64,000 nucleotides of DNA from Ruminococcaceae bacterium UBA6353. Its GTDB lineage: Bacteria; Bacillota; Clostridia; Oscillospirales; Acutalibacteraceae. The stretch covers positions 62,001 to 126,000 of the forward strand of contig DJRT01000023.1 in assembly GCA_002437905.1 (NCBI GenBank), in the 5' to 3' direction. Positions 34,976 to 43,669 of this stretch are shown one piece after another. The notes under the pieces are model-generated. The model saw only the letters and a program-made list of their open reading frames with translations. It ran no database searches and was not told the origin of the DNA. How positions within the stretch are numbered: position 1 is the first letter of the stretch; each line of letters starts with the position of its first letter. A program made the position numbers and the translations under genes.

Positions 34976-36409
34976 ATGTATCACATCCGAAAATCCTCCA
35001 TGGATATGACCGCACAGCTGGATCACGGGAAAATTCTCCCCCTGATCGTCCGGCTTTCGGTGCCTGCCGTTATTGCGCAGCTGATCACCTTTCTGTACAA
35101 CATCGTTGACCGGATGTATGTGGCCAGGATCGCAAACTCCGGGATGGACGCCCTGGCGGCGCTGGGAATTGTCCTTCCGATCACCCTGATTATACAGGCC
35201 TTTGCCAATCTGGTCGGCCTTGGCGGTGCGCCACGGGCCGGCATCAAGATGGGCGAGGGCAACATGGCCGAGGCCAACCGCATCTTCAACACCGCATTTT
35301 CTCTGCTCACCGGGATCGGCCTGCTGCTCGGCTGCGCCGCCTTTGCGTTTGCCGGGCCGATCGTGCAGCTGTTCGGCTGTCCGCCCAGCGCAGAGGAGTT
35401 TGCCGTCTCGTACTTAAGGATCTACGCCTGCGGCACCCTCTTCGTCATGCTTGCCCAGGGGCTGAATCCGTTCATTCTCACCCAGGGCTATTCCCTGATC
35501 GCCATGGGGTCAATCCTGGTGGGCGCGCTGATCAATATGGCGCTTGACCCGCTGCTGATATTCACCCTGGGCATGGGGGTACGCGGCTCCAGCCTGGCCA
35601 CGGTCATCTCCCAGCTTTGCTCCTGCCTGTGCGTGGTGGCGTTTTTCTTCACCCGCACCAGTCTGTTCCGCTTCCGCCTGCGCGAGATGCGGCTTTCCCT
35701 TGCCAGGGTGGCCAGTATCCTGTCCCTCGGGGTCACCCCCTTTGTGATGGCGATAACCGAATGCGCCATTCAGGTGGTGTTCAATATCAACCTGAACCGT
35801 GCCACCGGTGGGAACCGCGATTACACCGCGGCACTGACCGTGATGCTCAGCGCGCTGCAGCTGATCTCCCTGCCGCTCAATGGACTTGGCAACGGTGTGC
35901 AGCCCTTCGTCAGCTATAACTATGGCAAGGGCGACGAATCCCGGCTGAAAAAGGGCATCCGGTATGTCACCGCCATTGCCTTTGTTTTCTGTCTGATCAT
36001 TTGGTCGCTCTCCATGGCCATCCCGCAGATGTATGCCCGTCTGTTCTCGGCCAGCGCGGCCGTTACGGCAATTGTCCGCAGCTACTGCCCGCTGTTTCTG
36101 ATGGGCTCGATCATGTTCTTTGTGCAGATGACGCTGCAGAATGTCAATGTGGCGCTGGGGCAGGCGCGGTTGGCCCTGCTGCTTGCCGTAACAAGGAAAG
36201 TCATTATCCTTATCCCCCTCTGCTTTGTTCTGACCGACGCCCTGGGCTTTTCCGGCGTATACTTATCCGAGGGGATCGCCGATTTTGCCGCCGGCATCAT
36301 TACCGCGGTCGTCATTTTCACCTCCCTCCCGCGCATTTTTAATCGGCGGGCAGAGGAGGTAAAGCAGCGCGCGGCCGATGCCGCCGACAATCCGCCCACA
36401 GAGCTGTAA
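34976..36409 (+). CDS. MATE-family efflux transporter
   Basis: 477 aa with about 12 TM helices in two homologous halves. SVPAVIAQLITFLYNIVDRMYV, GLGGAPRAGIKMGEGN and the second-half LPLNGLGNGVQPFVSYNYGKG are typical of the DinF/clostridial MATE branch. It would export cationic drugs or metabolites using Na+ or H+. AAAGGA precedes the ATG. The gene has its own promoter and precedes a VanZ-like gene. Confidence 0.92.
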   Translation: MYHIRKSSMDMTAQLDHGKILPLIVRLSVPAVIAQLITFLYNIVDRMYVARIANSGMDALAALGIVLPITLIIQAFANLVGLGGAPRAGIKMGEGNMAEANRIFNTAFSLLTGIGLLLGCAAFAFAGPIVQLFGCPPSAEEFAVSYLRIYACGTLFVMLAQGLNPFILTQGYSLIAMGSILVGALINMALDPLLIFTLGMGVRGSSLATVISQLCSCLCVVAFFFTRTSLFRFRLREMRLSLARVASILSLGVTPFVMAITECAIQVVFNINLNRATGGNRDYTAALTVMLSALQLISLPLNGLGNGVQPFVSYNYGKGDESRLKKGIRYVTAIAFVFCLIIWSLSMAIPQMYARLFSASAAVTAIVRSYCPLFLMGSIMFFVQMTLQNVNVALGQARLALLLAVTRKVIILIPLCFVLTDALGFSGVYLSEGIADFAAGIITAVVIFTSLPRIFNRRAEEVKQRAADAADNPPTEL

Positions 36410-36499
36410 AGCATCCGCAGCACCTTGCATTGCCGCCAAAAATGACCCCCTGAGTGGATTTATGCTGTCGCCAGGCAGCAACAAAAAAGGAGGCAACCC

Positions 36500-37030
36500 A
36501 TGCCAAAGCTGTTTAAGTATCTTCTCGATTTCGCCGCACTGGCGCTGCTGTATTGCCTTTGGCTGCGTCCAAAATGGCAGCGTGGCGGCAAGCCTCTCCT
36601 GGCAGCCAATACGGTGATGTTTCTTTATCTCTCCGGCGTTCTCTTTGTGACGCTCATGCCAGTCATTGCCTCGCTGCCATTTTGCTTCAATCACCCCTAT
36701 ACCCCCATGCACATGGCGCCGTTTGAGGACGCCCTGAAGGGCCGGGGGGATTTCGTCCGGCAGATCGTCCTGAATGTGGTTATGACCGTACCCTTCGGCT
36801 TTCTGTATCCACTGTGCCGCCGCATGGCGGGAAAGCGATGCGGTCTGCTGCGCTGCCTGCTGATGACGCTGGCACTCACCCTGTCCATCGAGCTGCTCCA
36901 GCCGTTGATCAACGGCGCACGGCGGGCGGATATCACCGATGTGATCACCAACACCACCGGCGGCCTGATCGGCTATGGATTCTATGCCCTGTTCGGGCGG
37001 AGATGGCCGCGGGCGGAAACCCGCTCCTGA
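36500..37030 (+). CDS. VanZ-like membrane protein
   Basis: 176 aa, four to five TM helices. NVVMTVPFGFLYPL and the C-terminal SIELLQPLI...ADITDVITNTTGGLIGYG motif are the VanZ signature. VanZ homologues confer low-level glycopeptide or other cell-envelope drug tolerance; most chromosomal copies are of unknown role. AAAGGAGG precedes the ATG. It follows the MATE gene by 90 bp and ends at a strong hairpin. Confidence 0.88.
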   Translation: MPKLFKYLLDFAALALLYCLWLRPKWQRGGKPLLAANTVMFLYLSGVLFVTLMPVIASLPFCFNHPYTPMHMAPFEDALKGRGDFVRQIVLNVVMTVPFGFLYPLCRRMAGKRCGLLRCLLMTLALTLSIELLQPLINGARRADITDVITNTTGGLIGYGFYALFGRRWPRAETRS

Positions 37031-37055
37031 TCTGCCGCACACAAATACGGAACAA

Positions 37056-37098
37056 AAAAAGCATCGCCTGCCGCGCATAGCGGCAGGCGATGCTTTTT
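37056..37098. terminator. Bidirectional terminator
   Basis: A 19-bp stem (AAAAAGCATCGCCTGCCGC) with a 5-nt loop and T-runs on both strands, between the VanZ-like gene and the sialate esterase. Confidence 0.92.
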
Positions 37099-37129
37099 CG
37101 TATTTTGAATTTTCTGCTGCGCAATGGCG

Positions 37130-38443
37130 TCAGAACAGCCAATGCACCGGAGAGGCCAGATAGCCGGCAGCATTGTACAGCGTGTGCTGCGGCGCATTGC
37201 AGTTGCCAATGTCGATCCCGGCGGCATCAATGGCGGCATCCCAGCGCAGGTGCAGCGCATTTCCCTCGATGACGGCCGCCGTGGGGGCGTGTACCGCACC
37301 GTCGCGGCCGATCACCAGGATATCCTCCGCCTTCCCGCCGGCAAAATGCAAACCGTCCGCATGGCTGAAGATCAGCTGCGCGCCGTTTTCCTCCCGGCGG
37401 CACGCTGTGCAGATGGGGCCGCTATATTCCAGCTCCGTGCGGCCAAACTGCCAATGCAGTACCGCATTGGCCAGCGCGTGCCCAACGGTATCCTTGTGCG
37501 TCGGATGGATCTCATGGCTTTCGCCGGTTTCCACCAGCGTGACCATAGCCGTGTGCGGGATCTGCCGGCTGGCGCGCTCCTGTGCCAGCCGGATGGAAGC
37601 CAGATCCGCACAGGCGGCTCCATCGGCATAGGGCATCAGCTGCACAAGGTAAAACGGCAGCTCCTCCTGCCACAGCGCACGCCAGTTTTCGATCATTTTG
37701 GCCAGCAGCTGGTCGTAGTAAGGCGCCTCAGCCCTGCCGCGGTTGCTCTCACCCTGATACCACAGCACGCCGGCGGCGGTATAGGGCACAATGGGCAGCA
37801 GCTTGTGCCAATAGAGCCAGTTATCCTGATTAAAGCGGTAGTTTTCGTAATCGGGATGCGGCTCAGAGACAAGACGCTGGTATTCCGGCACCTGTGTGAT
37901 CTCCGGCGCCGTCCAGGCGTCTACACGGGAGGCGCCGGTATTGCAGGAAACGATGCCGATAGGCACCGGCAGCTCATCCGCCAGGTGCAGCGCAAAGCTG
38001 CTGCCCACCGCAGAAAAACCAGGCATCTGCTCCTTGGTAAAGGGCTGCCAGCAGGGCTCGTCACAGCCGGCTGTGCGATCCTCACGGTAGTAGTGCGGCT
38101 CACGGAAATAGCGCAGCTGCGGCCGGTCGACCGGCTGGATATCCACGGTATCTTCCACATGCAGCTGCATGTTGGATTGCCCACCGGCAATGTACACCTC
38201 GCCAATCAGCACATCCGTCCGGCTGACGCTCTCGCTGCCGGCCGTGACCGTGAGGGTGTGCGGACCGCCAGCCGGCATCGCCGGCAGACGGCACAGAAAA
38301 CGGCCGTCCGCCAGCGGGGTGAATGCGACAGACTGCCCGGCCAGAGTAACCGTGCCGGGGGTTTCACTGGTGCCGAAAACAGCAATCGGTTTGTGCCGCT
38401 GCAGCACCATATGATCCTGAAAAACATCCGCTAAACACAGCAT
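37130..38443 (-). CDS. Sialate O-acetylesterase-like SGNH hydrolase
   Basis: 437 aa. The N-terminal jelly-roll half (DVFQDHMVLQRHKPIAVFG) precedes the SGNH core. Catalytic Ser is in IAGGQSNMQLHVED (residues ~85-98), the oxyanion Gly/Asn are in GIVSCNTGASRVDAW, then WYQGESNRGRA and a C-terminal H in ESHEIHPTHKD. It would remove O-acetyl groups from sialic acid or plant xylan-type sugars. There is no signal peptide, so it probably acts on imported sugars. GGGAGGA precedes the ATG. Confidence 0.88.
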   Translation of the reverse strand: MLCLADVFQDHMVLQRHKPIAVFGTSETPGTVTLAGQSVAFTPLADGRFLCRLPAMPAGGPHTLTVTAGSESVSRTDVLIGEVYIAGGQSNMQLHVEDTVDIQPVDRPQLRYFREPHYYREDRTAGCDEPCWQPFTKEQMPGFSAVGSSFALHLADELPVPIGIVSCNTGASRVDAWTAPEITQVPEYQRLVSEPHPDYENYRFNQDNWLYWHKLLPIVPYTAAGVLWYQGESNRGRAEAPYYDQLLAKMIENWRALWQEELPFYLVQLMPYADGAACADLASIRLAQERASRQIPHTAMVTLVETGESHEIHPTHKDTVGHALANAVLHWQFGRTELEYSGPICTACRREENGAQLIFSHADGLHFAGGKAEDILVIGRDGAVHAPTAAVIEGNALHLRWDAAIDAAGIDIGNCNAPQHTLYNAAGYLASPVHWLF

Positions 38444-38465
38444 CGTCGTTTATCCTCCCCGGCAA

Positions 38466-40406
38466 TCACTCACGCGTCTTGGCCGCGGTCTCCTTCAGTA
38501 CACGGGCGATAAAGTCCTCCAACGGCATGGAGCCAAGGTCGCCGGCCTTACGGTGCCGCACGGAAACCGTGCCGCTTTCGGCCTCCTTGTCGCCGACCAC
38601 CAGCATATAGGGGATCTTATCCACCTGTGCCTCGCGGATCTTATAGCCCATCTTCTCGCTGCGGGTATCCAGCTCGGCACGGATGCCGGCCGCCTTGAGC
38701 TGGGCCGTGACCTCGCCGGCCTTATCCAACAGACGCTCAGAGATCGGCAGCACACGCACCTGCTCCGGCATCATCCACAGCGGCAGCGCACCGGCATAGG
38801 TCTCAATGAGGTAGGCCAGCGTACGCTCGTAGCAGCCAAGGGAGGTGCGGTGGATGATATACGGCAGCTTTTTCTGGCCGTCACTATCGGTATAATACAT
38901 ACCAAAGCGCTGTGCCAGCAGCATATCAATCTGGATGGTGACCAGCGTATCCTCTTTGCCATAAACATTCTTATACTGGATATCCAGCTTGGGACCGTAG
39001 AAGGCAGCCTCGTCAATGCCGATGTCGTACTGCACATCCAGGTCATCGAGGATCTGTGCCATGGTGCTCTGGGCGTGCTCCCACTGCTCCGCCGTACCCT
39101 CATACTTATTCTTCGGGTTGGCGGGATCCCACTGCGAGAAGCGGAAGGTGCACTTACCCAGCAGACCGACAGTGCCAAGGAAGTATTTTGCCAGCTCCAG
39201 GCAGTCCTTAAACTCCTCCTCCAGCTGATCGGGACGCACCACATTGTGCCCCTCGGAGATGGTGAACTGGCGCACACGGATCAGGCCGTGCATCTCACCG
39301 CTGTCCTCATTGCGGAACAGTGTGGAGGTCTCGCCCAGACGCATCGGCAGGTCGCGGTAGGAACGGGCGCGGTTCAGATACACCTGGTACTGGAACGGGC
39401 AGGTCATCGGACGCAGGGCAAAGCAATCCTTGGTATAATCCTCCGGATCGCCCATCACGAACATCCCGTCCAGATAGTGATCCCAGTGGCCGGAAATTTT
39501 GTAGAATTCCCGCTTGGCGAACAGGGGGGTCTTGGTGAGCAGGTAGCCGTGCTGCTGCTCCACATCCTCCACCCAGCGCTGCAGCAGCTGGATCACGCGG
39601 GCGCCCTTCGGCAGCAGCACCGGCAGCCCCTGGCCGATGGTGTCCACCGTGGTGAAGAATTCCATCTCACGCCCCAGCTTATTGTGATCCCGTTTTTTGG
39701 CATCCTCCAGCCGCTCCAGATATTCCTCCAGCATGGAGGCCTTGGGGAAGGCAATCCCGTAGATACGGGTCAGCATTTTATTCTTGCTGTCGCCACGCCA
39801 GTAGGCACCGGTGGCGGACAGCAGCTTAAAGGCCTTCACGCGGCCGACATCCGGCAGGTGCGGGCCGGCGCACAGATCGGTAAACTCGCCCTGCGTATAG
39901 AAGGAGATCTCGGCGTCGGCGGGCAGGTCGTTGATCAGCTCCACCTTGTACGGCTCATCCTTCATACGCTCCAGCGCCTCAGCGCGCGGCAGGGTGAAGC
40001 GGGTGATCTCGCTGCCCTCCTTGGTAATCTTCTTCATTTCAGCCTCAATAGCGGCCAGTACCTCCTGCGTTACACTCAGGTCAATGTCGATATCATAGTA
40101 GAAGCCCTCGTCAATCGAGGGACCAATGGTCAGCTTGGCCGCAGGGTACAGCCGCTTGACCGCCTGCGCCATGATGTGCGAGGCGGTATGCCAATAGGCC
40201 TTCTGCCCGTCGTGGTCGTCAAAGGTGAGGATTTCGACCTCGGCATCCTCCTGCAGCGGGGTGCGCAGATCCTCTACCTTGCCGTTCACCCGCGCCGCAC
40301 AGGCATTGCGGTACAGCCCCATGGAGATATCGCGGCACAGCGCGTCCAGTGTGGTGCCCTCCGCCACCTCGCGCACATCGCCGCCTTTTAGTGTGATCTT
40401 CAGCAT
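38466..40406 (-). CDS. thrS: Threonyl-tRNA synthetase
   Basis: 646 aa. TGS domain (1-~62, MLKITLKGGDVREVAEGTTL), editing domain with HTASHIMAQAVKRLYP (HxxxH) and the second metal site CAGPHLPDVG. The class II core has motif 2 RNEDSGEMHGLIRVRQFT, and the anticodon-binding domain is at the C-terminus. It charges tRNA(Thr) and edits Ser. AAGGAGCG precedes ATG 40406; upstream in-frame codons belong to the T-box leader and are not translated. Expression is controlled by the T-box at 40440-40674. Confidence 0.97.
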   Translation of the reverse strand: MLKITLKGGDVREVAEGTTLDALCRDISMGLYRNACAARVNGKVEDLRTPLQEDAEVEILTFDDHDGQKAYWHTASHIMAQAVKRLYPAAKLTIGPSIDEGFYYDIDIDLSVTQEVLAAIEAEMKKITKEGSEITRFTLPRAEALERMKDEPYKVELINDLPADAEISFYTQGEFTDLCAGPHLPDVGRVKAFKLLSATGAYWRGDSKNKMLTRIYGIAFPKASMLEEYLERLEDAKKRDHNKLGREMEFFTTVDTIGQGLPVLLPKGARVIQLLQRWVEDVEQQHGYLLTKTPLFAKREFYKISGHWDHYLDGMFVMGDPEDYTKDCFALRPMTCPFQYQVYLNRARSYRDLPMRLGETSTLFRNEDSGEMHGLIRVRQFTISEGHNVVRPDQLEEEFKDCLELAKYFLGTVGLLGKCTFRFSQWDPANPKNKYEGTAEQWEHAQSTMAQILDDLDVQYDIGIDEAAFYGPKLDIQYKNVYGKEDTLVTIQIDMLLAQRFGMYYTDSDGQKKLPYIIHRTSLGCYERTLAYLIETYAGALPLWMMPEQVRVLPISERLLDKAGEVTAQLKAAGIRAELDTRSEKMGYKIREAQVDKIPYMLVVGDKEAESGTVSVRHRKAGDLGSMPLEDFIARVLKETAAKTRE

Positions 40407-40439
40407 AACATATCGCTCCTTTTCTGTATTTCGGCTGTT

Positions 40440-40674
40440 AAAAAAGAAAAGCCCCGTCCCCCACAATGAGGGACGGGGCGCAAAGCCTCGTGGTTCCACC
40501 CTGCTTCTGCCGTCCGCAGACGGCACTCACGGTTGACGGATAACGGCGTCGGCCGGCACGCCTTGTTTCGGCGCACGCTCCGGGGTGGTAGGTGCTTGCT
40601 GTCTGCTCCGCGTCCTTACACCGGCCGGACGCTCTCTGCGGGAGCGGGGCAGCGACCCTCCCCATCAACACTTT
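40440..40674 (-). ncRNA. T-box riboswitch of thrS
   Basis: On the minus strand the leader contains the T-box consensus AGGGTGGAACCACG (40489-40502). A 10-bp intrinsic terminator (40451-40479, GCCCCGTCCC stem) with a T-rich tail follows. The T-box pairs with part of the terminator to form the antiterminator when uncharged tRNA(Thr) binds. A candidate Thr specifier ACC lies near 40585-40595, but I did not fold stem I fully. Confidence 0.9.
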
Positions 40675-40680
40675 ACCGTC

Positions 40681-40709
40681 AGTTTACCACCCCTTTTCGG
40701 CATTGTCAA
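40681..40709 (-). promoter_or_regulatory. thrS promoter
   Basis: Minus strand: -35 TTGACA (40704-40709), 17-bp spacer, -10 TAAACT (40681-40686), placing the start near 40674. Confidence 0.88.
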
Positions 40710-40865
40710 GCGGGAAAGGCGGATTTCGACGAGAAATTTTTCCGGAACAGAGCGCCGGCCATGCCCGGAACGGCCGCTCTCCGTTCCCCCGCCGCAGAGC
40801 CGAGGGGGAATTTTCCTCCCGTTTTTTTCTGCAATGTTTACCTTTCTTACATCCGCGGTTTCTGC

Positions 40866-40871
40866 TATAAT
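40866..40871 (+). promoter_or_regulatory. -10 box of the GH16 gene
   Basis: TATAAT with a weak -35 (TTTCTT, 40843-40848) 17 bp upstream. Confidence 0.6.
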
Positions 40872-40900
40872 GAAAAAAACGCGTGAGAGGAGCCGACACC

Positions 40901-41770
40901 ATGAAAAAACCGCACGATCAGGCGCTGCAGGATATCCGGCAGCAGGCCGAACAGCAGGGCATTCCCACCCGCCGGGGGGATCGGGTGCTGACCTGGCACG
41001 ATGAATTTACCCAGCCGGCCGATTTTGATAAAAACTGGCTGTTCCGCACCCAGATGAATTCCACCGATTGCGAACTGAAAACCGACGCCCGCCATGTGGC
41101 CTATGAGGACGGGCAGCTTGTAATGCGCACCTTTAAGGGGGAAAATGAGGGTGTGCTGTATACCATCCCCATGGCGCTGACCACCTATGATAAGATGGTC
41201 TATCGCCGCGGCTATCTGGAGATGCGGGCAAAGATCCCGTTCCGCCACGGCACCTGGCCATCCTTCTGGATGCTCACCTATGAGCCGCTGCAGGAAGCGC
41301 CCATGCGCTCGGAGATCGACATTTTCGAGGTGTTCTCCAGCGAGGACTCCCTGTTCTGCAACCTGCACAAATCCCAGCGGGATCCCTCCGGCAGCATTGC
41401 GGCGCGGGAGCAGCTCCACGGCAAGATGATCTCCAACCTGAACTATACCTTCCCGCACCCGGAAAAGCTGAATGAGGAATACCATGTATACGGCTTCGAC
41501 TGGACGCGGGACACCATGACCTTCCTGATCGACGATGTGCCCTACACCACCATTGACCTGCACCACGATTTCGGGCAGAAGATCCACGGCATGGAGTGCT
41601 ATCAGGACTACCACTTTGTTATTCTGTGCGATTATGTGTTCACCCCCGGCCATCATTGGGCACCGGAGGGCTATCTGATGAAGCCGGAGGATCCCTGCCC
41701 CGTGGAATACCATGTGGACTGGATCCGCCTGTATCAAAAGCCCGGCGAGGATATCCTCATTGGTGAATAA
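40901..41770 (+). CDS. GH16-family glycoside hydrolase without signal peptide
   Basis: 289 aa. The beta-jelly-roll GH16 fold is shown by the catalytic motif SEIDIFEVF (Glu138 nucleophile, Asp140, Glu143 acid/base), preceded by GTWPSFWML and followed by YHVYGFDWTRDTMTFLIDDVPY. Family members cut beta-1,3/1,4-glucans, galactans or related polymers. There is no signal peptide or anchor, unusual for an enzyme on polymers, so it may act on imported oligosaccharides. GAGAGGAG precedes ATG 40901. Confidence 0.88.
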   Translation: MKKPHDQALQDIRQQAEQQGIPTRRGDRVLTWHDEFTQPADFDKNWLFRTQMNSTDCELKTDARHVAYEDGQLVMRTFKGENEGVLYTIPMALTTYDKMVYRRGYLEMRAKIPFRHGTWPSFWMLTYEPLQEAPMRSEIDIFEVFSSEDSLFCNLHKSQRDPSGSIAAREQLHGKMISNLNYTFPHPEKLNEEYHVYGFDWTRDTMTFLIDDVPYTTIDLHHDFGQKIHGMECYQDYHFVILCDYVFTPGHHWAPEGYLMKPEDPCPVEYHVDWIRLYQKPGEDILIGE

Positions 41771-41776
41771 CCCCGG

Positions 41777-41807
41777 CGGCGCACCGTTGAAAACGAACGG
41801 TGCGCCG
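41777..41807 (+). terminator. Terminator of the GH16 gene
   Basis: A 12-bp stem (CGGCGCACCGTT) with a 7-nt loop, followed by CTTTTTG. Confidence 0.85.
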
Positions 41808-42000
41808 CTTTTTGTCTGCGCTTGACAAAGCCGCGGTCATGTGATACCATCGTTTTATCGGCAGAAGGGTCGAAAAAAGGCAGGTGGATACACCGCCGAT
41901 ACCGTTGCCGGCCGGCGCATTTTCGCCCACCATATGCACATACTACCACTATCGTCGGTCGACCAGCCTTCACATCCGCTGCCGCAGGGAGGAATGCCGC

Positions 42001-42867
42001 ATGCAGCAAGCAACCATTGCCGATATCGCCATCATCGGCACCGGGCCGGCAGGGGTTTCTGCCGCCATCACGGCCACCCTGCGGGGCAAGAGCCTGTGGC
42101 TGTTCGGCAGCCGCCGGCTGAGCGACAAGCTCACCCGCACCCACAGCATCCGCAATTATCCCGGCCTGCCGGATATCGACGGCGCTACACTGGCTGCCGC
42201 GCTGCGGCATCACCTGGAGGTCATGAATATTCCCATCACGGAAAAGCAGGTAACCGCCGTTTACGCCATGGGCAGCTATTTCGGCCTGCAGACACCGGAT
42301 ACCATGTACACGGCCAGAACGGTTATTCTGGCCGGTGGCGTGGTGCAGGACAAGCCCTTCCCCGGGGAAGAGGCTCTGCTCGGCCGGGGGGTCAGCTACT
42401 GTGCCACCTGCGATGCGCACTTTTATCCGGGCAAAACCGTTGCCGTGATCGGCTACAATGCCGACTCCTGCGCCGAGGCCGATTTTCTGGCCGAGACCGC
42501 CGGAAAGGTGCTGTATTTTCCCGCCGCCCCGCATCCGGTCACCGTCGGCAGCCGGGTGCAGGTCATCACCGAACGGCCGCGCGCCATCCTTGGCAGTGAA
42601 CGGGTAACCGCCCTGCAGACCGACGGCGGCGACTATGCGGTGGACGGCGTGTTCGTGCTGCGGGAGGCCGTAGCCCCGAACAAGCTGGTGCCCGGCCTGC
42701 ACACCGCGGGTGCCCATGTGGCCGTGGACGCACAGATGTGCACCAATCTGCCGGGCTGCTTTGCCTGCGGCGATCTTGCCGGTAAGCCGTATCAGTATAT
42801 CAAAGCCGCCGGTCAGGGAAATATCGCGGCGCTGTCCGCCGTTGCCTACCTGGCCGCGCAAAAATAG
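42001..42867 (+). CDS. Thioredoxin reductase-like flavoprotein lacking NADPH motifs
   Basis: 288 aa. FAD-binding IIGTGPAGVSAAI (~12-24), redox-active CATC (Cys134, Cys137) and C-terminal FACGDLAGKPYQYIKAAGQGN are intact. The NAD(P)-binding half is abnormal. Where TrxB has GGGxSA and HRRxxxR, this protein has VIGYNADSCAEAD and LYFPAAPHP. It therefore resembles the flavin-dependent ferredoxin-linked thioredoxin reductases (FFTR/DTR types) of some Clostridia. Its electron donor is probably not NADPH. It sits 18 bp before trxA. GGGAGGA precedes the ATG. Confidence 0.82.
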   Translation: MQQATIADIAIIGTGPAGVSAAITATLRGKSLWLFGSRRLSDKLTRTHSIRNYPGLPDIDGATLAAALRHHLEVMNIPITEKQVTAVYAMGSYFGLQTPDTMYTARTVILAGGVVQDKPFPGEEALLGRGVSYCATCDAHFYPGKTVAVIGYNADSCAEADFLAETAGKVLYFPAAPHPVTVGSRVQVITERPRAILGSERVTALQTDGGDYAVDGVFVLREAVAPNKLVPGLHTAGAHVAVDAQMCTNLPGCFACGDLAGKPYQYIKAAGQGNIAALSAVAYLAAQK

Positions 42868-42885
42868 AAAAAGGAGCTGTGCCCT

Positions 42886-43197
42886 ATGGTAAACGAAGTT
42901 GTCAATAATGACCTGCAGCAGGCGCTGCAGGATCCGCTGGCTGTGGTGGATTTTTCCGCCACCTGGTGTCAGCCCTGCCGGATGCTGGCCCCGGTGCTGG
43001 AGGAGCTTTCCGACGAGCTGGACGGACAGGCGGAATTTTATAGCGTGGATGTGGATGAGAACCCCGCCCTGGCCGCCGAATATGGTGTATCCAGCATCCC
43101 CTGCGTCGTCATCCTCAAGCAGGGGCAGACGGTCGGCCAGAGCATTGGCTTCCAGCCAAAGGCCGCCCTGCAGGAGCTGCTGAAAGCCTATCTCTGA
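42886..43197 (+). CDS. trxA: Thioredoxin with WCQPC active site
   Basis: 103 aa thioredoxin fold. The active site is W27-C-Q-P-C31 instead of the usual WCGPC. The cis-proline loop VSSIPCVVI carries a Cys after the Pro, which is also uncommon. It is the likely substrate of the adjacent reductase and co-transcribed with it. AAAAGGAG precedes the ATG. Its last 134 bp are duplicated at 44826-44959. Confidence 0.9.
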   Translation: MVNEVVNNDLQQALQDPLAVVDFSATWCQPCRMLAPVLEELSDELDGQAEFYSVDVDENPALAAEYGVSSIPCVVILKQGQTVGQSIGFQPKAALQELLKAYL

Positions 43198-43357
43198 TTG
43201 AGAACAAAAAATGCCTCTTCCTGATAAGGGAGAGGCATTTTTCATTTCTCATAGGCCGCAGCCGGGAATAGGTTCCACGGAAAGCCTGTCGTATCCGGCA
43301 GGCTCTCCCCCACAACTGGTTCCCCGGTAACCGGGTGCGGAAACTGCAGCCGGCGGG
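43064..43357. repeat. Direct repeat, left copy (trxA 3' end, terminator, rluA 3' end)
   Basis: 294 bp nearly identical to 44826-45120 (a few substitutions and one A-run indel). This copy contains the live trxA end and a decayed rluA end. Confidence 0.9.
43207..43242. terminator. Terminator downstream of trxA
   Basis: A 12-bp stem (AAAAATGCCTCT/AGAGGCATTTTT). The upper stem is mismatched compared with the copy at 44970-45006. Confidence 0.75.
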
Positions 43358-43386
43358 ATATCTGCGTCCTCGTATAGAATCACCGT
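43243..43386 (-). pseudogene. rluA remnant with internal deletion
   Basis: Matches the 3' end of the intact rluA (45006-45120). It then jumps at about 43357 to the rluA 5' end (45643 onward), so about 520 bp of the gene body are missing. Confidence 0.75.
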
Positions 43387-43532
43387 TAGGAATGCGCGGT
43401 GCGCCATATACACATCAATCTTGGGCACGATCTCATAGGGCCGTGCACGCTCAGCACCGGAACACCCATATCCACCGTATCCACATCCAGGTTGGCGATA
43501 TACATGGCCACCGTGCCGCCGCCGGCATCGTG
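43384..43532 (-). pseudogene. M18 aminopeptidase 3' remnant
   Basis: Matches the C-terminal coding part of the intact M18 gene (45665-45830), including the TVAMYIANLDVDTVDMGVPV stretch. It carries indels and breaks off near 43532. It is joined to the rluA remnant in the same order as the intact pair. Confidence 0.75.
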
Positions 43533-43603
43533 ATGGTGTATAATTTTGTCTCCCGCAAGCTGTTTATGGAGCGGTAAGCACCACCAATCACAATCGTTAA
43601 TGA

Positions 43604-43648
43604 AACAGCCTGGCGGGACATCCTTTTCGGATGTCCCGCCAGGCTGTT
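43604..43648 (-). terminator. Terminator of the second-islet lipoprotein
   Basis: A 20-bp perfect stem (AACAGCCTGGCGGGACATCC) with a 5-nt loop, between the M18 remnant and the lipoprotein stop. Confidence 0.8.
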
Positions 43649-43669
43649 CGCTTTTCAACAGTGTCCTGC

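Noticed and set aside
38553..40391. 612-codon open frame antisense to thrS
   Set aside because: thrS is certain and has its T-box; the antisense frame lacks any domain or ribosome site.
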